64,000 nucleotides of DNA from positions 1-64,000 of the forward strand of contig NZ_LWFF01000314.1 in NCBI RefSeq assembly GCF_001635685.1. Reading direction: 5' to 3'. Under the pieces are notes generated by a model, which was given only the letters and a program-made list of their open reading frames with translations, was not told where the DNA came from and did not search any database. The stretch is from Erythrobacter sp. HI0063. GTDB lineage: Bacteria > Pseudomonadota > Alphaproteobacteria > Sphingomonadales > Sphingomonadaceae. This document shows, piece by piece, positions 51,101-59,302 of this stretch (positions are counted from its first letter, which is position 1; every line of letters begins with the position of its first letter). A program made the translations under genes and the position numbers.

Positions 51101-51146
51101 CGGCCCGCCCCGGACCCTGAAGGTTTCCGCAGGGTTCGAATTCTGA
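48120..51146 (+). CDS. TonB-dependent outer-membrane receptor with carboxypeptidase-regulatory-like N domain
   Basis: A 1008-residue receptor. A long signal ends in APALAQES. Then comes a carboxypeptidase-regulatory-like domain (SLRGSVTGATQITAVDV), a plug (RNFLAFADLAPGVVFENPDG, then VYIDGIG) and a long beta-barrel ending SAGFEF with a C-terminal Phe. The overall form is Oar/SusC-like, used for glycan uptake. I placed the start at ATG 48120, 7 nt after AGGAG, in preference to two upstream ATGs. The operator is upstream and the GH144-like gene downstream, so it is the capture step of the glycan locus. Confidence 0.92.
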   Translation: MIFSHAKRTSVAGRLAGALAITSATGALAIALAAPALAQESNASLRGSVTGATQITAVDVATGFRRTIDVTQDGRYNFPQLRPATYYLEITGVDGTVRRTDEFTLQIAQDAVLDFDDIAQEPTVADASATPGAEDNLIIVTGGRIVTLEGGEVGANISQREIETLPQNNRNFLAFADLAPGVVFENPDGQSRIQGGAQNSRTVNVYIDGIGQKDYVLKNGVTGQDSSEGNPFPQLAVGEYRVISSNYKAEFDQVSSVAITAGTKSGTNEFHGTAFVDYTDTDMRQETPLELFGGREKAETKDIQFGGALGGPIVRDVAHFFVTYEGKRRRLPVTIEPGANFPVSFFPSDLQGLFGPTQREFNEDLYFGKLSFQPTSRDLIEVSGKYRKETGIFLSSGSTAAESAASQDVDEKRGLLRWEHSADNFINDFKLTYEEAFWSPRPQNFVPGALYTYSGVSPVTGNILDNAQILRLGGSANFQDKGQEGYSVQNDFTWIGFERHTIKAGVKSKWVKLTRDEQNFFNPQYSYNVNLTPNGFNTTIPYRVQFGAATGQGTPTVISKNWQFGIYIQDDWDVNDRLTLNLGIRWDYEETPSYLDFVTPPEIVGAVSEANYPNIYKPGVEYDINDYITDGTQREAFKGAFQPRLGFTYQFLDRGRLVLFGGYGRSYDRNQFDFIAQEVSINAYSTRTFNFLTGDPNNDDCNPSPTCVRFDPIYLTEEGRQQLIAGAGFGGGRGIRLVNNDLKVPYSDQFSLGLRSDLTSTLNVEVGFRHIESRDGFAYLLGNRRPDGTFFTPPPAVPGSPFGFAPRGFGSIIIGTNGLKTNEDAAHIKIAKRYTQASPWNLTATYTYTDATENRAFGEYFSFDFPTLEDYTVKTSSGLRKHRLVMAGSVDLPTNTVISGKFQIASPRYLNNFVRTIGGDEPLVIDTIKTAGNGDRWGFRQLDLAITQNIDLGFLSDRSRIYVRADIINALNDRNYNSFLGTTGERNLRSFSTDGPPRTLKVSAGFEF

Positions 51147-51157
51147 GCTATCCTTTT

Positions 51158-51191
51158 ATCGCCGTCGCTTCTTCCCGGAAGCGGCGGCGAT
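51158..51191 (+). terminator. Terminator-like hairpin after TonB receptor gene
   Basis: ATCGCCGTCGCTTC (51158-51171) pairs with GAAGCGGCGGCGAT (51178-51191), 14 pairs with one G-U, loop TTCCCG. It lies 12 nt after the receptor stop and 17 nt before the next start. No U tract follows, only CATCCTTTA. It may lower expression of the glucanase gene relative to the receptor or protect the receptor mRNA 3' end. Confidence 0.55.
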
Positions 51192-51207
51192 CATCCTTTA
51201 TCCGCAG

Positions 51208-52716
51208 GTGACTGCCATCCTACTCCGCTCCGCCCCGTTCGCCTCCTCAGCCGCCCTGATGCTCACCGGATGCGCCAGCGTCCCCGGCACCTTGCCGCAG
51301 GCCGCGCCAGAGGCGCCGCCCGCTTCGGCTCAGGCCGCCTTCTCGGAAGACCTGACGAAACGCACCTTCGCCTATTTCTGGGAAACCACCGATACCGAGC
51401 GCTGCCTTGCGCCCGATCGGTGGCCGTCCAATCCCTTCTCGTCCATCGCGGCGACCGGCTTCGCGTTGACTGCGTACGGCATCGGCGCGGAGCGCGGCTA
51501 TGTCAGCCGTGAAGATGCAGCGCAGCGCACGCGCGACTGCCTCGAATTCTACTGGAATGCGCCGCAAGGCCACGCCGTATCGGGCGTGTCGGGCCATAAG
51601 GGCTTCTTCTACCATTTCCTGAAGAACGAGGATGGGACACGCTTCGGCAATACCGAACTCTCGACAGTCGACACCGCGCTATTGCTCGGCGGTGTGCTGT
51701 TCGCCCAGAGCTATTTCGATCGCGCGGATCCGACCGAAGCCGCGATCCGCGATCTTGCGGAAAAGATCTATGCCCGCGTCGACTGGACCTTCGCCCAGCG
51801 CGAAAACAGCGCGATTCCTTCGGCCAATGGCGGCAGCGGCAAGGCCATCGCGATGGGCTGGTATCCCGAAAGAGGCAATGGCGGCGATTTCGGTACGCAT
51901 GACTGGGTCGGCTATAACGAGGGAATGCTGGTCTATATCCTCGCTGCGGGATCGCCGACGCATGCGATCACCAAGGAAGCATGGGACACTGGCTGGGCCG
52001 CCAATCTGGATAAGGACTGGGGGACGTATTACGGCTACGAGCACCTCCAGTTCGAGCCGCTCTTCGGCCATCAATACAGCCATGTCTGGGTCGATTTCCG
52101 CGACATTCGGGATGCCTATATGGCGTCCAAGGGGATCGACTATTTCGAGAACAGCCGCCGCGCGACTTTGAGCCAGCGCGCCTACGGCATCGACAATCCG
52201 AACGATTGGATCGGTTATTCGGGCGATCTGTGGGGCTGGACCGCGTCCGACGGGCCGACCGGCGCCGCCAATGGCCGCCTCGTCAACGGAGAACCGCGAC
52301 AGTTCCAGGCCTATTCCGCACGCGGCGTCAGCGCCGAACGCGTCGTGGATGATGGCACGATCGTGCCCACGGCGGCAGGCGGATCGGTCGCCTTCGCGCC
52401 GGAAGTCACGATCCCCGCCCTCATGGCGATGCGCGATGCCTATGGAGACAGGCTTTATACCCGCTATGGATTCAAGGATGCGTTCAATCCCAGCTACACC
52501 TTCACCGATGCGGGCAGCCGCAGCGGCACCGTGGATGCGCAAACCGGCTGGATCGCGCGCGATCATCTCGGTATCGATCAGGGGCCGATCCTGGCGATGA
52601 TGGAGAACCACCGCAGCGGCCTCGTCTGGCGCACCATGCGCAAGAACCCGCACATCCGTCGCGGCCTCGAACGGATGGGCTTCACGGGGGGATGGCTCGA
52701 CCGCACGGATCCGTGA
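51208..52716 (+). CDS. Glucoamylase-like GH144 protein, candidate endo-beta-1,2-glucanase, lipoprotein
   Basis: A 502-residue protein with a signal ending LMLTGC (Cys 22), so probably lipid-anchored. It belongs to the Glycoamylase/GH144 (alpha/alpha)6 family: KRTFAYFWETTD, GVSGHKGFFYHFL, ELSTVDTALLLGG, GYNEGMLVYILA and YSGDLWGWTASDGP are the conserved stretches. Characterised GH144 members cut beta-1,2-glucan and release sophorose or longer products. The GTG start at 51208 follows the receptor gene after a hairpin, in the same direction. Assignment to the family is strong; substrate is inferred from family and locus. Confidence 0.85.
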   Translation: MTAILLRSAPFASSAALMLTGCASVPGTLPQAAPEAPPASAQAAFSEDLTKRTFAYFWETTDTERCLAPDRWPSNPFSSIAATGFALTAYGIGAERGYVSREDAAQRTRDCLEFYWNAPQGHAVSGVSGHKGFFYHFLKNEDGTRFGNTELSTVDTALLLGGVLFAQSYFDRADPTEAAIRDLAEKIYARVDWTFAQRENSAIPSANGGSGKAIAMGWYPERGNGGDFGTHDWVGYNEGMLVYILAAGSPTHAITKEAWDTGWAANLDKDWGTYYGYEHLQFEPLFGHQYSHVWVDFRDIRDAYMASKGIDYFENSRRATLSQRAYGIDNPNDWIGYSGDLWGWTASDGPTGAANGRLVNGEPRQFQAYSARGVSAERVVDDGTIVPTAAGGSVAFAPEVTIPALMAMRDAYGDRLYTRYGFKDAFNPSYTFTDAGSRSGTVDAQTGWIARDHLGIDQGPILAMMENHRSGLVWRTMRKNPHIRRGLERMGFTGGWLDRTDP

Positions 52717-52722
52717 ACGTCG

Positions 52723-52745
52723 AGCGCGCTGGCCGATCGCGCGCT
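52723..52745. terminator. Bidirectional hairpin between convergent genes
   Basis: AGCGCGC (52723-52729) pairs with GCGCGCT (52739-52745), loop of nine. It spans the gap between the GH144-like gene and the convergent endonuclease/phosphatase-like gene and overlaps the stop codon of the latter. Symmetric, so it could serve both directions. Confidence 0.4.
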
Positions 52746-53625
52746 AACGCACTCGCAATTTGAGGTCCACGACCACCGGATAATGATCGGACGGCAGGCG
52801 CCCGCCCCAATGCTGCGTGATCGTCGCATGGCGCAGGACCGCGAAGCGATCGGAGACGAGGATGTGGTCGATCGGTTCGGCGGCGTTTCGGGCGATATCG
52901 AACCCGGTAAAGGTTCCGGTTGGTCCGAAAGGGGGAGCCTGTGCGATCGTGCGCGTATCGGCGAGCCCGCTGCGTCTTCGATCGGCGAGGATCCGCATCG
53001 GTGCGCTCGACGGGGCGGCGTTGAAATCGCCCATGACGATGACGGCCTCGCCCGCCCCGCGATGCCGCTCGGCCCAGGCGGCAATCTGCGCCGCGCTCTC
53101 TTGCCGCGCTTCCTCGCCCACATGGTCGAAATGGGTGTTGAGCACGCGCACCAATTCCCCGGTGCCCCTATCCTGAAGGAGAGCCCAGGTCGCGATGCGC
53201 GGCAGGGCGGCGTCCCATCCCTTGCTCGGCACTCCGGGCGTGGGGGATAGCCAGAACGTACCGCTTTCCAAGGCCGTCCAGCGCGCACGCTTCCACGCCA
53301 GCGGCGAGAATTCCCCCTTGCTTGCCCCATCGTCTCGCGCGACGCCCGCAAAGGCATAACCGGGGAGGTCCGCTTCCAGATCGCGTTTCTGGCCAAGCAA
53401 AACCTCCTGCATACCGAGCACGTCGGGCGCGAGATAGGTGATCGTCTGGCTCACCAGATCCTTGCGATACGGCCAGGCATTTTCCCCATCCGATGCCGTG
53501 TCGAGCCGGATATTGAATGTCATCGCCCGCATGGTCGACGGCTCCGTCTTCGGGGTGGGTACATGGGCACAAGCGGGAAGCAAGGCGAGAAGGCCAAGGC
53601 CTGCGATCAGGGAGCGGAACCTCAT
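52744..53625 (-). CDS. Endonuclease/exonuclease/phosphatase-family lipoprotein
   Basis: A 293-residue EEP-fold protein with a lipobox LLPAC (Cys 19). Motifs are MTFNIRLDTASDGEN, GMQEVLLGQ (metal Glu), VIVMGDFNAAP and SDHYPVVVDL, the conserved set of the Mg-dependent phosphodiesterase/nuclease family. An exported, lipid-anchored form suggests hydrolysis of a phosphoester in the periplasm, for example on a glycan or phospholipid. It lies 4 nt after the hydrolase gene and shares its promoter. The link to the glycan locus is by neighbourhood only. Confidence 0.9.
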   Translation of the reverse strand: MRFRSLIAGLGLLALLPACAHVPTPKTEPSTMRAMTFNIRLDTASDGENAWPYRKDLVSQTITYLAPDVLGMQEVLLGQKRDLEADLPGYAFAGVARDDGASKGEFSPLAWKRARWTALESGTFWLSPTPGVPSKGWDAALPRIATWALLQDRGTGELVRVLNTHFDHVGEEARQESAAQIAAWAERHRGAGEAVIVMGDFNAAPSSAPMRILADRRRSGLADTRTIAQAPPFGPTGTFTGFDIARNAAEPIDHILVSDRFAVLRHATITQHWGGRLPSDHYPVVVDLKLRVR

Positions 53626-53629
53626 GCGC

Positions 53630-54394
53630 TTAGTCCTCGATCCCGCGGCGATGGCTCAGCAGCCAGAGATACAGCGCCGGATCGGCATAGGCCGGGTCCC
53701 AGGCATTGTGGCCGAGATCGGGATAGATTGTCAGGCGGCTCTTGCGCCCCCCGCATGCCCGGATCGCCCGCGCCATGGCGAAGCTGCCTTCCGGCACCAC
53801 CACATCGTCGCGATCGCCGTGAAGCGCCCAGACGGGCAAGTCCTTGAGCGCGCATGCCGTCGCGGGATCGCCCCGCCCCGCCACCGGCGCAACGGCTGCA
53901 AATCGCGTCGGCTCCTGCGCGGCCCAGCGCCAGGCGGCATGCCCACCCCGGCTGAGCCCGGTGAGATAGACGCGTGCCGGATCGACCGGCAGCGTGGCCA
54001 TCGCATGGTCGAGGATCGCGTCGAGCTTGTCGATGTCCCAATCCTCTTCCTCCGGGAGCAATGGCGAAATCAGGATGAAGGGGAAGTCGGGATCGCGATC
54101 GGCGATCTTCGGCGGACCGTGCGCCTTGACCCGCGCGACATCGCTGCCCCGCTCTCCCGATCCGTGAAGGAACAGCAGGAGCGGGAATTTCGCGCCGTCT
54201 TTCTCAAGGCTCGCAATCGGCGCACCCTGGGGGACGAAGAGCTGATATTCGTAGCCGCCCGCCATGAGCGCGGGCTGCGCGTGCTGGCCCGCCTGCGAAG
54301 GAGGCGCCGCTTCGAGCGGCCCCATGGATGCGCAGCCCGACAACAGCAAAAGCGCGGCGAGCGGACGCAAGGAGCGAGTGACGGCGAATGACAT
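53630..54394 (-). CDS. Alpha/beta hydrolase lipoprotein (prolyl-oligopeptidase/phospholipase-carboxylesterase-like)
   Basis: A 254-residue alpha/beta hydrolase. The signal has a lipobox LLSGC (Cys 21). It shows LFLHGSGERGSD (oxyanion region), GLSRGGHAAW with the nucleophile Ser, HGDRDDVV with the acid and DLGHNAWDP with the His. Such proteins are esterases in glycan loci and may remove acyl substituents. The start at 54394 follows GGGAG; longer readings have no support. A degenerate LacI-type operator lies 49 nt upstream, so it is probably part of the regulon. Confidence 0.88.
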   Translation of the reverse strand: MSFAVTRSLRPLAALLLLSGCASMGPLEAAPPSQAGQHAQPALMAGGYEYQLFVPQGAPIASLEKDGAKFPLLLFLHGSGERGSDVARVKAHGPPKIADRDPDFPFILISPLLPEEEDWDIDKLDAILDHAMATLPVDPARVYLTGLSRGGHAAWRWAAQEPTRFAAVAPVAGRGDPATACALKDLPVWALHGDRDDVVVPEGSFAMARAIRACGGRKSRLTIYPDLGHNAWDPAYADPALYLWLLSHRRGIED

Positions 54395-54442
54395 GATGCG
54401 GTTCTCCCGATCCGAAGTCTTCGGCTCCGGAATCATCCGCAA

Positions 54443-54456
54443 TGTATACGGTTACA
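54443..54456. promoter_or_regulatory. Degenerate LacI-type operator upstream of the hydrolase gene
   Basis: TGTATACGGTTACA matches the 48.0-kb site TGAAACCGGTTACA in the whole right half (CGGTTACA) and at the outer TG; two core bases differ. It lies 49 nt upstream of the hydrolase start and just after the end of the adjacent LacI gene. It is a candidate second site of the same repressor. Confidence 0.45.
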
Positions 54457-54501
54457 TCGTCCGTCGCCACACCTGCATATCTAACGAAAGCGAGACTTCG
54501 T

Positions 54502-55503
54502 TCAGCCCGTCGTCGATCCGCGCACGGCCAGGGTCGGGGGTATCACAAGCGAAGCCTCCCCGCTTGGCTCGCCGCCCGCCAGCATGCGAAGGAGCATCTG
54601 CGCCGCCGCGGAACCCAGCCGGGTGATGTCCGAATGCACGGTGGTAAGCTGCGGCGTGACGTAACGCGCCAGCGGAATATCGTCGAACCCCGCGACGAGA
54701 ATTTCGCTGCCGATCGCAAATCCCGCTTCGCTCAGCTCGGCCATGCAATCCACCGCCATCATGTCGTTCCCTGCGAAAACGGCATCGAAGCGCGTGCCGC
54801 TGGCGATCAGATGTCGCGCGGCATCGCGCCCCGCATCCTCGCGGAAATCGCCGGGCAGGATCAGGGGATCGGCAATTCCGAGCCCGTCTTTCAGCGCATC
54901 GCGAAAGCCCCGCTCACGCTCGCTGGCATCGCGATTGTTGGTCGGCCCGGCGATGTGGACGATCCGCTTCGCGCCCCGATCGATCAGATGTTCGGTAACC
55001 ATCCGCGCCCCGGCGTAATTGTCGACCGCCACGAATGGCGTTGAGCCATCGGCGGCCTGCGCGTTCAGCAAAACCGCCGGGATTCCTTGTGTCAAAGCCC
55101 GATCCAGCATCTCGGCGCTGGAATTGGGCGGCATCACCAGCAAGCCATCGACACGTCCGCGCATCGCCCGGATCGCTTGGCCCGTTTCCTCCACGCTGCC
55201 ATGCATGTTGCCGAGCAGCAGGTTCTTGCCCGCCCCCTGGACCGCCTGATCGATCCCGCGCACGATTTCGGAGAAGAATTCACCGAACAGGTCGGGAAGG
55301 ATCACGCCGATCGTGTCGGTCCGCTGCCGGGTCAGGCTGCGCGCGCCGCTGTGGGGAACGTAATTCAGCTCGGCCGCCGCCGCTTCAATCTTGGCGCGGG
55401 TCTTCGCCGTCACACTGCTCAATCCGTTCAGCGCACGCGAAGCCGTCGCCACCGAAACTCCGGCGGCCTTTGCCACTTGTCTGATCGTTATCGACCCACC
55501 CAC
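54502..55503 (-). CDS. LacI-family transcriptional repressor (adjacent to hydrolase gene)
   Basis: A 333-residue LacI/GalR protein. The helix-turn-helix VAKAAGVSVATASRAL sits at the N-terminus with the hinge KIEAAAAELNYVPHSGARSL. The ligand domain follows (TIGVILPDLFGEFFSEIV, AGFDDIPLARYVTPQLTTV). It starts with GTG at 55503. It is the best candidate binder of the AACCGGTT-type sites. It follows the MFS gene on the same strand and precedes the hydrolase gene, between which a degenerate operator lies. Confidence 0.93.
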   Translation of the reverse strand: MGGSITIRQVAKAAGVSVATASRALNGLSSVTAKTRAKIEAAAAELNYVPHSGARSLTRQRTDTIGVILPDLFGEFFSEIVRGIDQAVQGAGKNLLLGNMHGSVEETGQAIRAMRGRVDGLLVMPPNSSAEMLDRALTQGIPAVLLNAQAADGSTPFVAVDNYAGARMVTEHLIDRGAKRIVHIAGPTNNRDASERERGFRDALKDGLGIADPLILPGDFREDAGRDAARHLIASGTRFDAVFAGNDMMAVDCMAELSEAGFAIGSEILVAGFDDIPLARYVTPQLTTVHSDITRLGSAAAQMLLRMLAGGEPSGEASLVIPPTLAVRGSTTG

Positions 55504-55558
55504 CAGCTTGATCTATCGCCGAATGCCCGAACCGCCAAGTCTGAGAACAGCGAAATTC

Positions 55559-56785
55559 TCAGCTTTCGCGCATGGTCGCTAGCAACAGACATGCCAGTGC
55601 GGCCAAACCGGCAAGAAGGGCGAAAAAAGCGGAAAAACCGAACAGCGGTATCAGCAGCAGCACCAGCCACGGCATGATGAGAGACGGCACGGTATTGGTC
55701 AGGTTGAATATGCCGAGATCGCGCCCTCTTGTGCGGGTTCGCGGAAGCACGCGCAGGGTCTGGCTGGAATGGAGCGCGAGGAACACGCCCGCCATCAAGC
55801 CGAACAGAATATAACCGACCGTCCCCGTTTGTAGATCCTGCGAAAACGCCATGAATGCGAGGCCTAAAGATGCGCCGCCCGCCGCCAGGGTCAGCGGCAG
55901 ACGCGGGCGTCGCGCCCGATCCGACCAGCGCCCCGCCAGCAGCGCCAGAGGAATGCAGACCACCGCGATCAGAGTGATGAGCCGGGCCGCGCGATTGTCG
56001 CTCACAGCCGGATCGAGCGAGCGCAGCCAGAGCAGCAGGAATGCGAACAGCGCTGCTTCGGCGATCTGGACCAGAAGGCGCGCCAGCCACATCCTTACGA
56101 CCGGCTCGCTGCGGCGGGGAAAGGCGGGATCGTCGTTCCCGTTCGGGGTACCTCGCTCGCGGTCGATCGTTGCCTCGACGAGATGCGGCATCGGGCGCGG
56201 CCTGCCGAAGACCAGCACCGGCAAAACCATCGCCGCCACCACCAGAGCGTTCAGCACCAGCCGGGTCTCGGCATCGGCCAATCCCGGCAGGGTCAGCAGC
56301 ATACCGACCAGCGCCCCTGCCGCAGGCGAGATCGCCATCAGGCCGCCCAGCGTCCCCTTCTGTCCATCCGGCACGCAATCGCCCGCCCAGGCCATCAGAG
56401 GGCCCAGCATCATGTTGAGCGCAATCTGCCATGCGGCAATCGCCACCAGGAACAGGCCCACGCTCTCGATGCGGAACAGACCCGTCAGCAGCAGGCCCGA
56501 GAGGATCGTCCCGGCAAAAATCCACGGCTGGCGCGTCCGGGTGATATCGCTCAGCCATCCGAATGCGATGTTCGAAAGGCTCGCCGCGATCGCGCCGACG
56601 AAGGCGGCATAGGACAGGACCACGATCGCCTCATCGCCCCACACGACAGATGCGCGCAGTGGCAGGAACAGGGTCAGGAAAGGCGCGTAGGCGGCCGATC
56701 CGCCCGCCACGGCCAGAGCATACAGCAGCAGATAGCGGCGCGCCTGCATCGGCGGGGGGACGGTTTCTGCCTGGCAATCCTGCAT
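55559..56785 (-). CDS. MFS transporter, candidate oligosaccharide/glucoside importer
   Basis: A 408-residue inner-membrane protein with 12 predicted helices. It begins with a short tail MQDCQAETVPPPMQARRYLL; the second Met at 56749 is an alternative start. The loop motif GWLSDITRTRQPWIF (helices 2-3) and the repeated AGRWSDRARRPRLPL fit a drug/sugar MFS. Neighbouring LacI genes on both sides point to sugar import: it would carry the products of the GH144/GH3 enzymes. It overlaps a weak hairpin at its stop and is divergent from the second LacI gene by 87 nt. Confidence 0.88.
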   Translation of the reverse strand: MQDCQAETVPPPMQARRYLLLYALAVAGGSAAYAPFLTLFLPLRASVVWGDEAIVVLSYAAFVGAIAASLSNIAFGWLSDITRTRQPWIFAGTILSGLLLTGLFRIESVGLFLVAIAAWQIALNMMLGPLMAWAGDCVPDGQKGTLGGLMAISPAAGALVGMLLTLPGLADAETRLVLNALVVAAMVLPVLVFGRPRPMPHLVEATIDRERGTPNGNDDPAFPRRSEPVVRMWLARLLVQIAEAALFAFLLLWLRSLDPAVSDNRAARLITLIAVVCIPLALLAGRWSDRARRPRLPLTLAAGGASLGLAFMAFSQDLQTGTVGYILFGLMAGVFLALHSSQTLRVLPRTRTRGRDLGIFNLTNTVPSLIMPWLVLLLIPLFGFSAFFALLAGLAALACLLLATMRES

Positions 56786-56872
56786 GGTCGGCAGGTCTAA
56801 CCGCGATGCGAAGCCGCTCCAAGCGAATGCAGCGCGCTTGTCGCTTGCGATGTGGCGCGCTAGCCAGCAGAC

Positions 56873-57919
56873 ATGGCACGGCAGAGCGATCGGGAAAGTG
56901 GCGAGAGCGGGGAACGCAGGCGGGTAACCTCCTTCGACGTGGCGGAGCGTGCCGGTGTCAGCCAGTCGACCGTCAGCCGCGCTCTGGCCGGCCTGGAAAC
57001 CATTACCGAAGCCACCCGCCGCCGCGTGGAAGAGGCGGCGCGCGAACTTGGCTATTTCGTCGATTCCCGCGCGGCGCGCCTGCGCAGCGGAGAGACCCGC
57101 ACTGTCGCAGTGGTCGTGATCGCGCGCGAGGGCGGCGATGCGCGGGCGGTCAATCCTTTCCACTATACCCTGCTCGGCAGCACCTGCGCCGCGGCGGCCG
57201 CCCGCGGCTATCAGGCGCTCGTCACCTTCCAGAGCGAGCCGGACCATCTGTTCGGGCGGTTCGTCGAAGAACGCCGCGCCGATGCCGTCATCGTGATCGG
57301 CACCACTGCCAACCGTCCGGCATGGGACCACTTCCGTGCCCTCGCCTCCGATCAGCCCAACATGGCGTTCTGGGGCGCCGGAGCGGAGGACGAGGAGTGG
57401 GTCCGGTCCGACAATCTGGAAGGCGCGCATTTGGCCGTGGAGCGCCTCGTCGCGGCAGGCCATCGCCGGATCGCTTTCGTCGGCGAGACGGAAGGCCATC
57501 AGCGCCAGTTCGAGGAGCGATACGAAGGCTATCGGCGCGCCATGGAGGCACATGGCTTGACGGCTTTGCCCGCAGCCACCGGCGAAGGCCGCACGCGCGA
57601 TGCGCAGGGGCGTTCTGCGATGGAGAGACTCCTGAGCGGTGAAAGGCCCGATGGCCTGTTCTTCGCCTGCGATGCCATGGCGCTGGGTGCGCTCGACCAT
57701 CTCGCACAGTGCGGCATCGACGTTCCGGGAGATTTGGGCGTGGTCGGTTTCGACGGGCTTGGCAGCGGCGCGCACTCGCATCCCCCACTCACGACTGTGG
57801 AGCCCGAATTCGCCTTGGCGGGAGAAATGCTGGTATCGGTCGCGCTCGATGCCAGCCCGATCGAGCGCCGCGTGCCGGTCAGGCTGGTCGAGCGGCGCAG
57901 CGTGCGCGCGCCGGTTTAA
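56873..57919 (+). CDS. LacI-family transcriptional regulator (divergent from MFS gene)
   Basis: A 348-residue LacI/GalR protein. After a polar N-terminal tail of about 18 residues, the HTH reads VAERAGVSQSTVSRAL, followed by ARELGYFVDSRAARL. The sugar-binding domain has the usual GDLGVVGFDGLGSGAH signature. Start ATG 56873. It is divergent from the MFS transporter (87 nt), the classical local-repressor layout. I found no close match to the AACCGGTT operator in that gap, so its target site probably differs from the one at 48.0 kb. Confidence 0.92.
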   Translation: MARQSDRESGESGERRRVTSFDVAERAGVSQSTVSRALAGLETITEATRRRVEEAARELGYFVDSRAARLRSGETRTVAVVVIAREGGDARAVNPFHYTLLGSTCAAAAARGYQALVTFQSEPDHLFGRFVEERRADAVIVIGTTANRPAWDHFRALASDQPNMAFWGAGAEDEEWVRSDNLEGAHLAVERLVAAGHRRIAFVGETEGHQRQFEERYEGYRRAMEAHGLTALPAATGEGRTRDAQGRSAMERLLSGERPDGLFFACDAMALGALDHLAQCGIDVPGDLGVVGFDGLGSGAHSHPPLTTVEPEFALAGEMLVSVALDASPIERRVPVRLVERRSVRAPV

Positions 57920-57922
57920 GTC

Positions 57923-59302
57923 CTAGCCGGTAAGGTCGCGGACGAAATCGGCGGTCCATTTCTGGACATTGTCGTCGCGCACGGTTCCCACCATCTTCTC
58001 GTATCGTTCGCGCCGTTCGTCGATCTTCATGTCGAGCGCGCGCCCGATCGCGTCGGCGACGTCGTCGGGGCTGTGCGGATTGACCAACACCGCATCCTCC
58101 AATTGATGCGCCGCCCCGGCGAAGCGCGACAGGATCAGAACGCCCGGATCCTCAGGATCCTGCGCCGCGACATATTCCTTCGCGACCAGATTCATCCCAT
58201 CGCGCAGCGGCGTGACCAGCCCGATCTTGGCGGCGCGGAAGAAGCCGTAGAGCTGGGCATGGGTGTAGCCGCGATTGACGTAGCGGATCGGGACCACGTC
58301 CACTTCGGAGCGCGCACCGTTGATCTGGCCGGTCTTCTGTTCCAGCAGTGCGCGGATCTGCTGATAGCTTTCGACATCCTCGCGGCTGGGCGGTGCGACC
58401 TGGATATAAACGAGATCGCGCACGCGTTCGGGATGCTGGTCGAAGAACCGGCCGATGCCGTCGATCCGTTCCGGCAGCCCCTTGGAATAATCGAGCCGAT
58501 CGACGCCGATCATCGCAATGCGGTGGCGCGTCGAGGACAGGAGCCGCTGTTCGGCCTGGCGCGATTCCCCGCTATCGCCCTGCGCGTGGAAGTGATCCCA
58601 GTCGATCCCGATGGGATAAGCCTTCGCCGTGACGGTGCGCCCGTCGAGCGTGACCGAGCCGGTCGCCTCGTCCACCTCGGCACCCAGTTCCTTGGTGCAG
58701 TAATGCAGGAAGCTGTCGAGCCATTCCTGCGTCTGGAAGCCGACCAGATCGTATTGCAGCATCGTGCGCACCAGGCGCTCGTGATACGGCAGGGAGACGA
58801 ACAGGCGTGTCGGCGGCCAGGGGATATGGAGGAAGAACCCGATCCGGTTCGTGATGCCGCGCGAACGCAGACGTTCGCCGAGCGGGATCAGGTGATAATC
58901 GTGGACCCAGACGAGATCGTCTTCTTCGATCAGCGGCGTGACCGCTTCGGCGAAGGCTTCGTTGACGCGCTCGTACCCCTTGCCGGTCTCGCGTTCGTAT
59001 TCGGTCAGGTCCAGCCGGTAATGGAACAGCGGCCACAAAGTCGCATTGGCGTAGCCGTTGTAATATTCGTCGATATCGCGCTTCGAAAGGTCGACCGTCG
59101 CAGTCGTCACGCCATCATGGGTCTGGGTATTTATCCCGCCGCCGGCACCCTCTTCGCTTTCCTGCCCCGACCAGCCGAACCAGACGCCGCCATGCTTGCG
59201 CAGCGCGGAATTGAGCGCCCCTGCCAGCCCGCCCTGTGCCCCGGCAGCGCCGCGGGCCTTGGGCACTGCGACACGGTTCGAAATGACGACGAGTTTGGCT
59301 AT
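57923..59302 (-). CDS. otsA: Trehalose-6-phosphate synthase (apparent ATA start)
   Basis: GT20 retaining enzyme making trehalose 6-phosphate from UDP-glucose and glucose 6-phosphate. Motifs are SNRVAVP near the N-terminus (Arg 10 equals the substrate-binding Arg of E. coli OtsA), GGLAGAL, VWVHDYHLIPL and DRLDYSKGLPERI. Everything conserved begins before the first ATG/GTG/TTG in frame (a GTG at 59266). An in-frame TGA lies just upstream. The only codon that gives the normal MAKLVVISNRV start is an ATA at 59302, overlapping the GH15 stop (ATAG). I annotate that start, 459 residues, as non-canonical. A point mutation or assembly error are alternatives. Confidence 0.9.
   Translation of the reverse strand: MAKLVVISNRVAVPKARGAAGAQGGLAGALNSALRKHGGVWFGWSGQESEEGAGGGINTQTHDGVTTATVDLSKRDIDEYYNGYANATLWPLFHYRLDLTEYERETGKGYERVNEAFAEAVTPLIEEDDLVWVHDYHLIPLGERLRSRGITNRIGFFLHIPWPPTRLFVSLPYHERLVRTMLQYDLVGFQTQEWLDSFLHYCTKELGAEVDEATGSVTLDGRTVTAKAYPIGIDWDHFHAQGDSGESRQAEQRLLSSTRHRIAMIGVDRLDYSKGLPERIDGIGRFFDQHPERVRDLVYIQVAPPSREDVESYQQIRALLEQKTGQINGARSEVDVVPIRYVNRGYTHAQLYGFFRAAKIGLVTPLRDGMNLVAKEYVAAQDPEDPGVLILSRFAGAAHQLEDAVLVNPHSPDDVADAIGRALDMKIDERRERYEKMVGTVRDDNVQKWTADFVRDLTG

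Noticed and set aside
56786-56872. AACCGGTT-type operator in the MFS/LacI gap
   Set aside because: No good match; only GC-rich partial symmetry (for example GCAGCGCGCTTG), too weak to report as a site.
59255-59268. GTG 59266 as the otsA start
   Set aside because: It would remove the conserved SNRV segment including the substrate-binding Arg.
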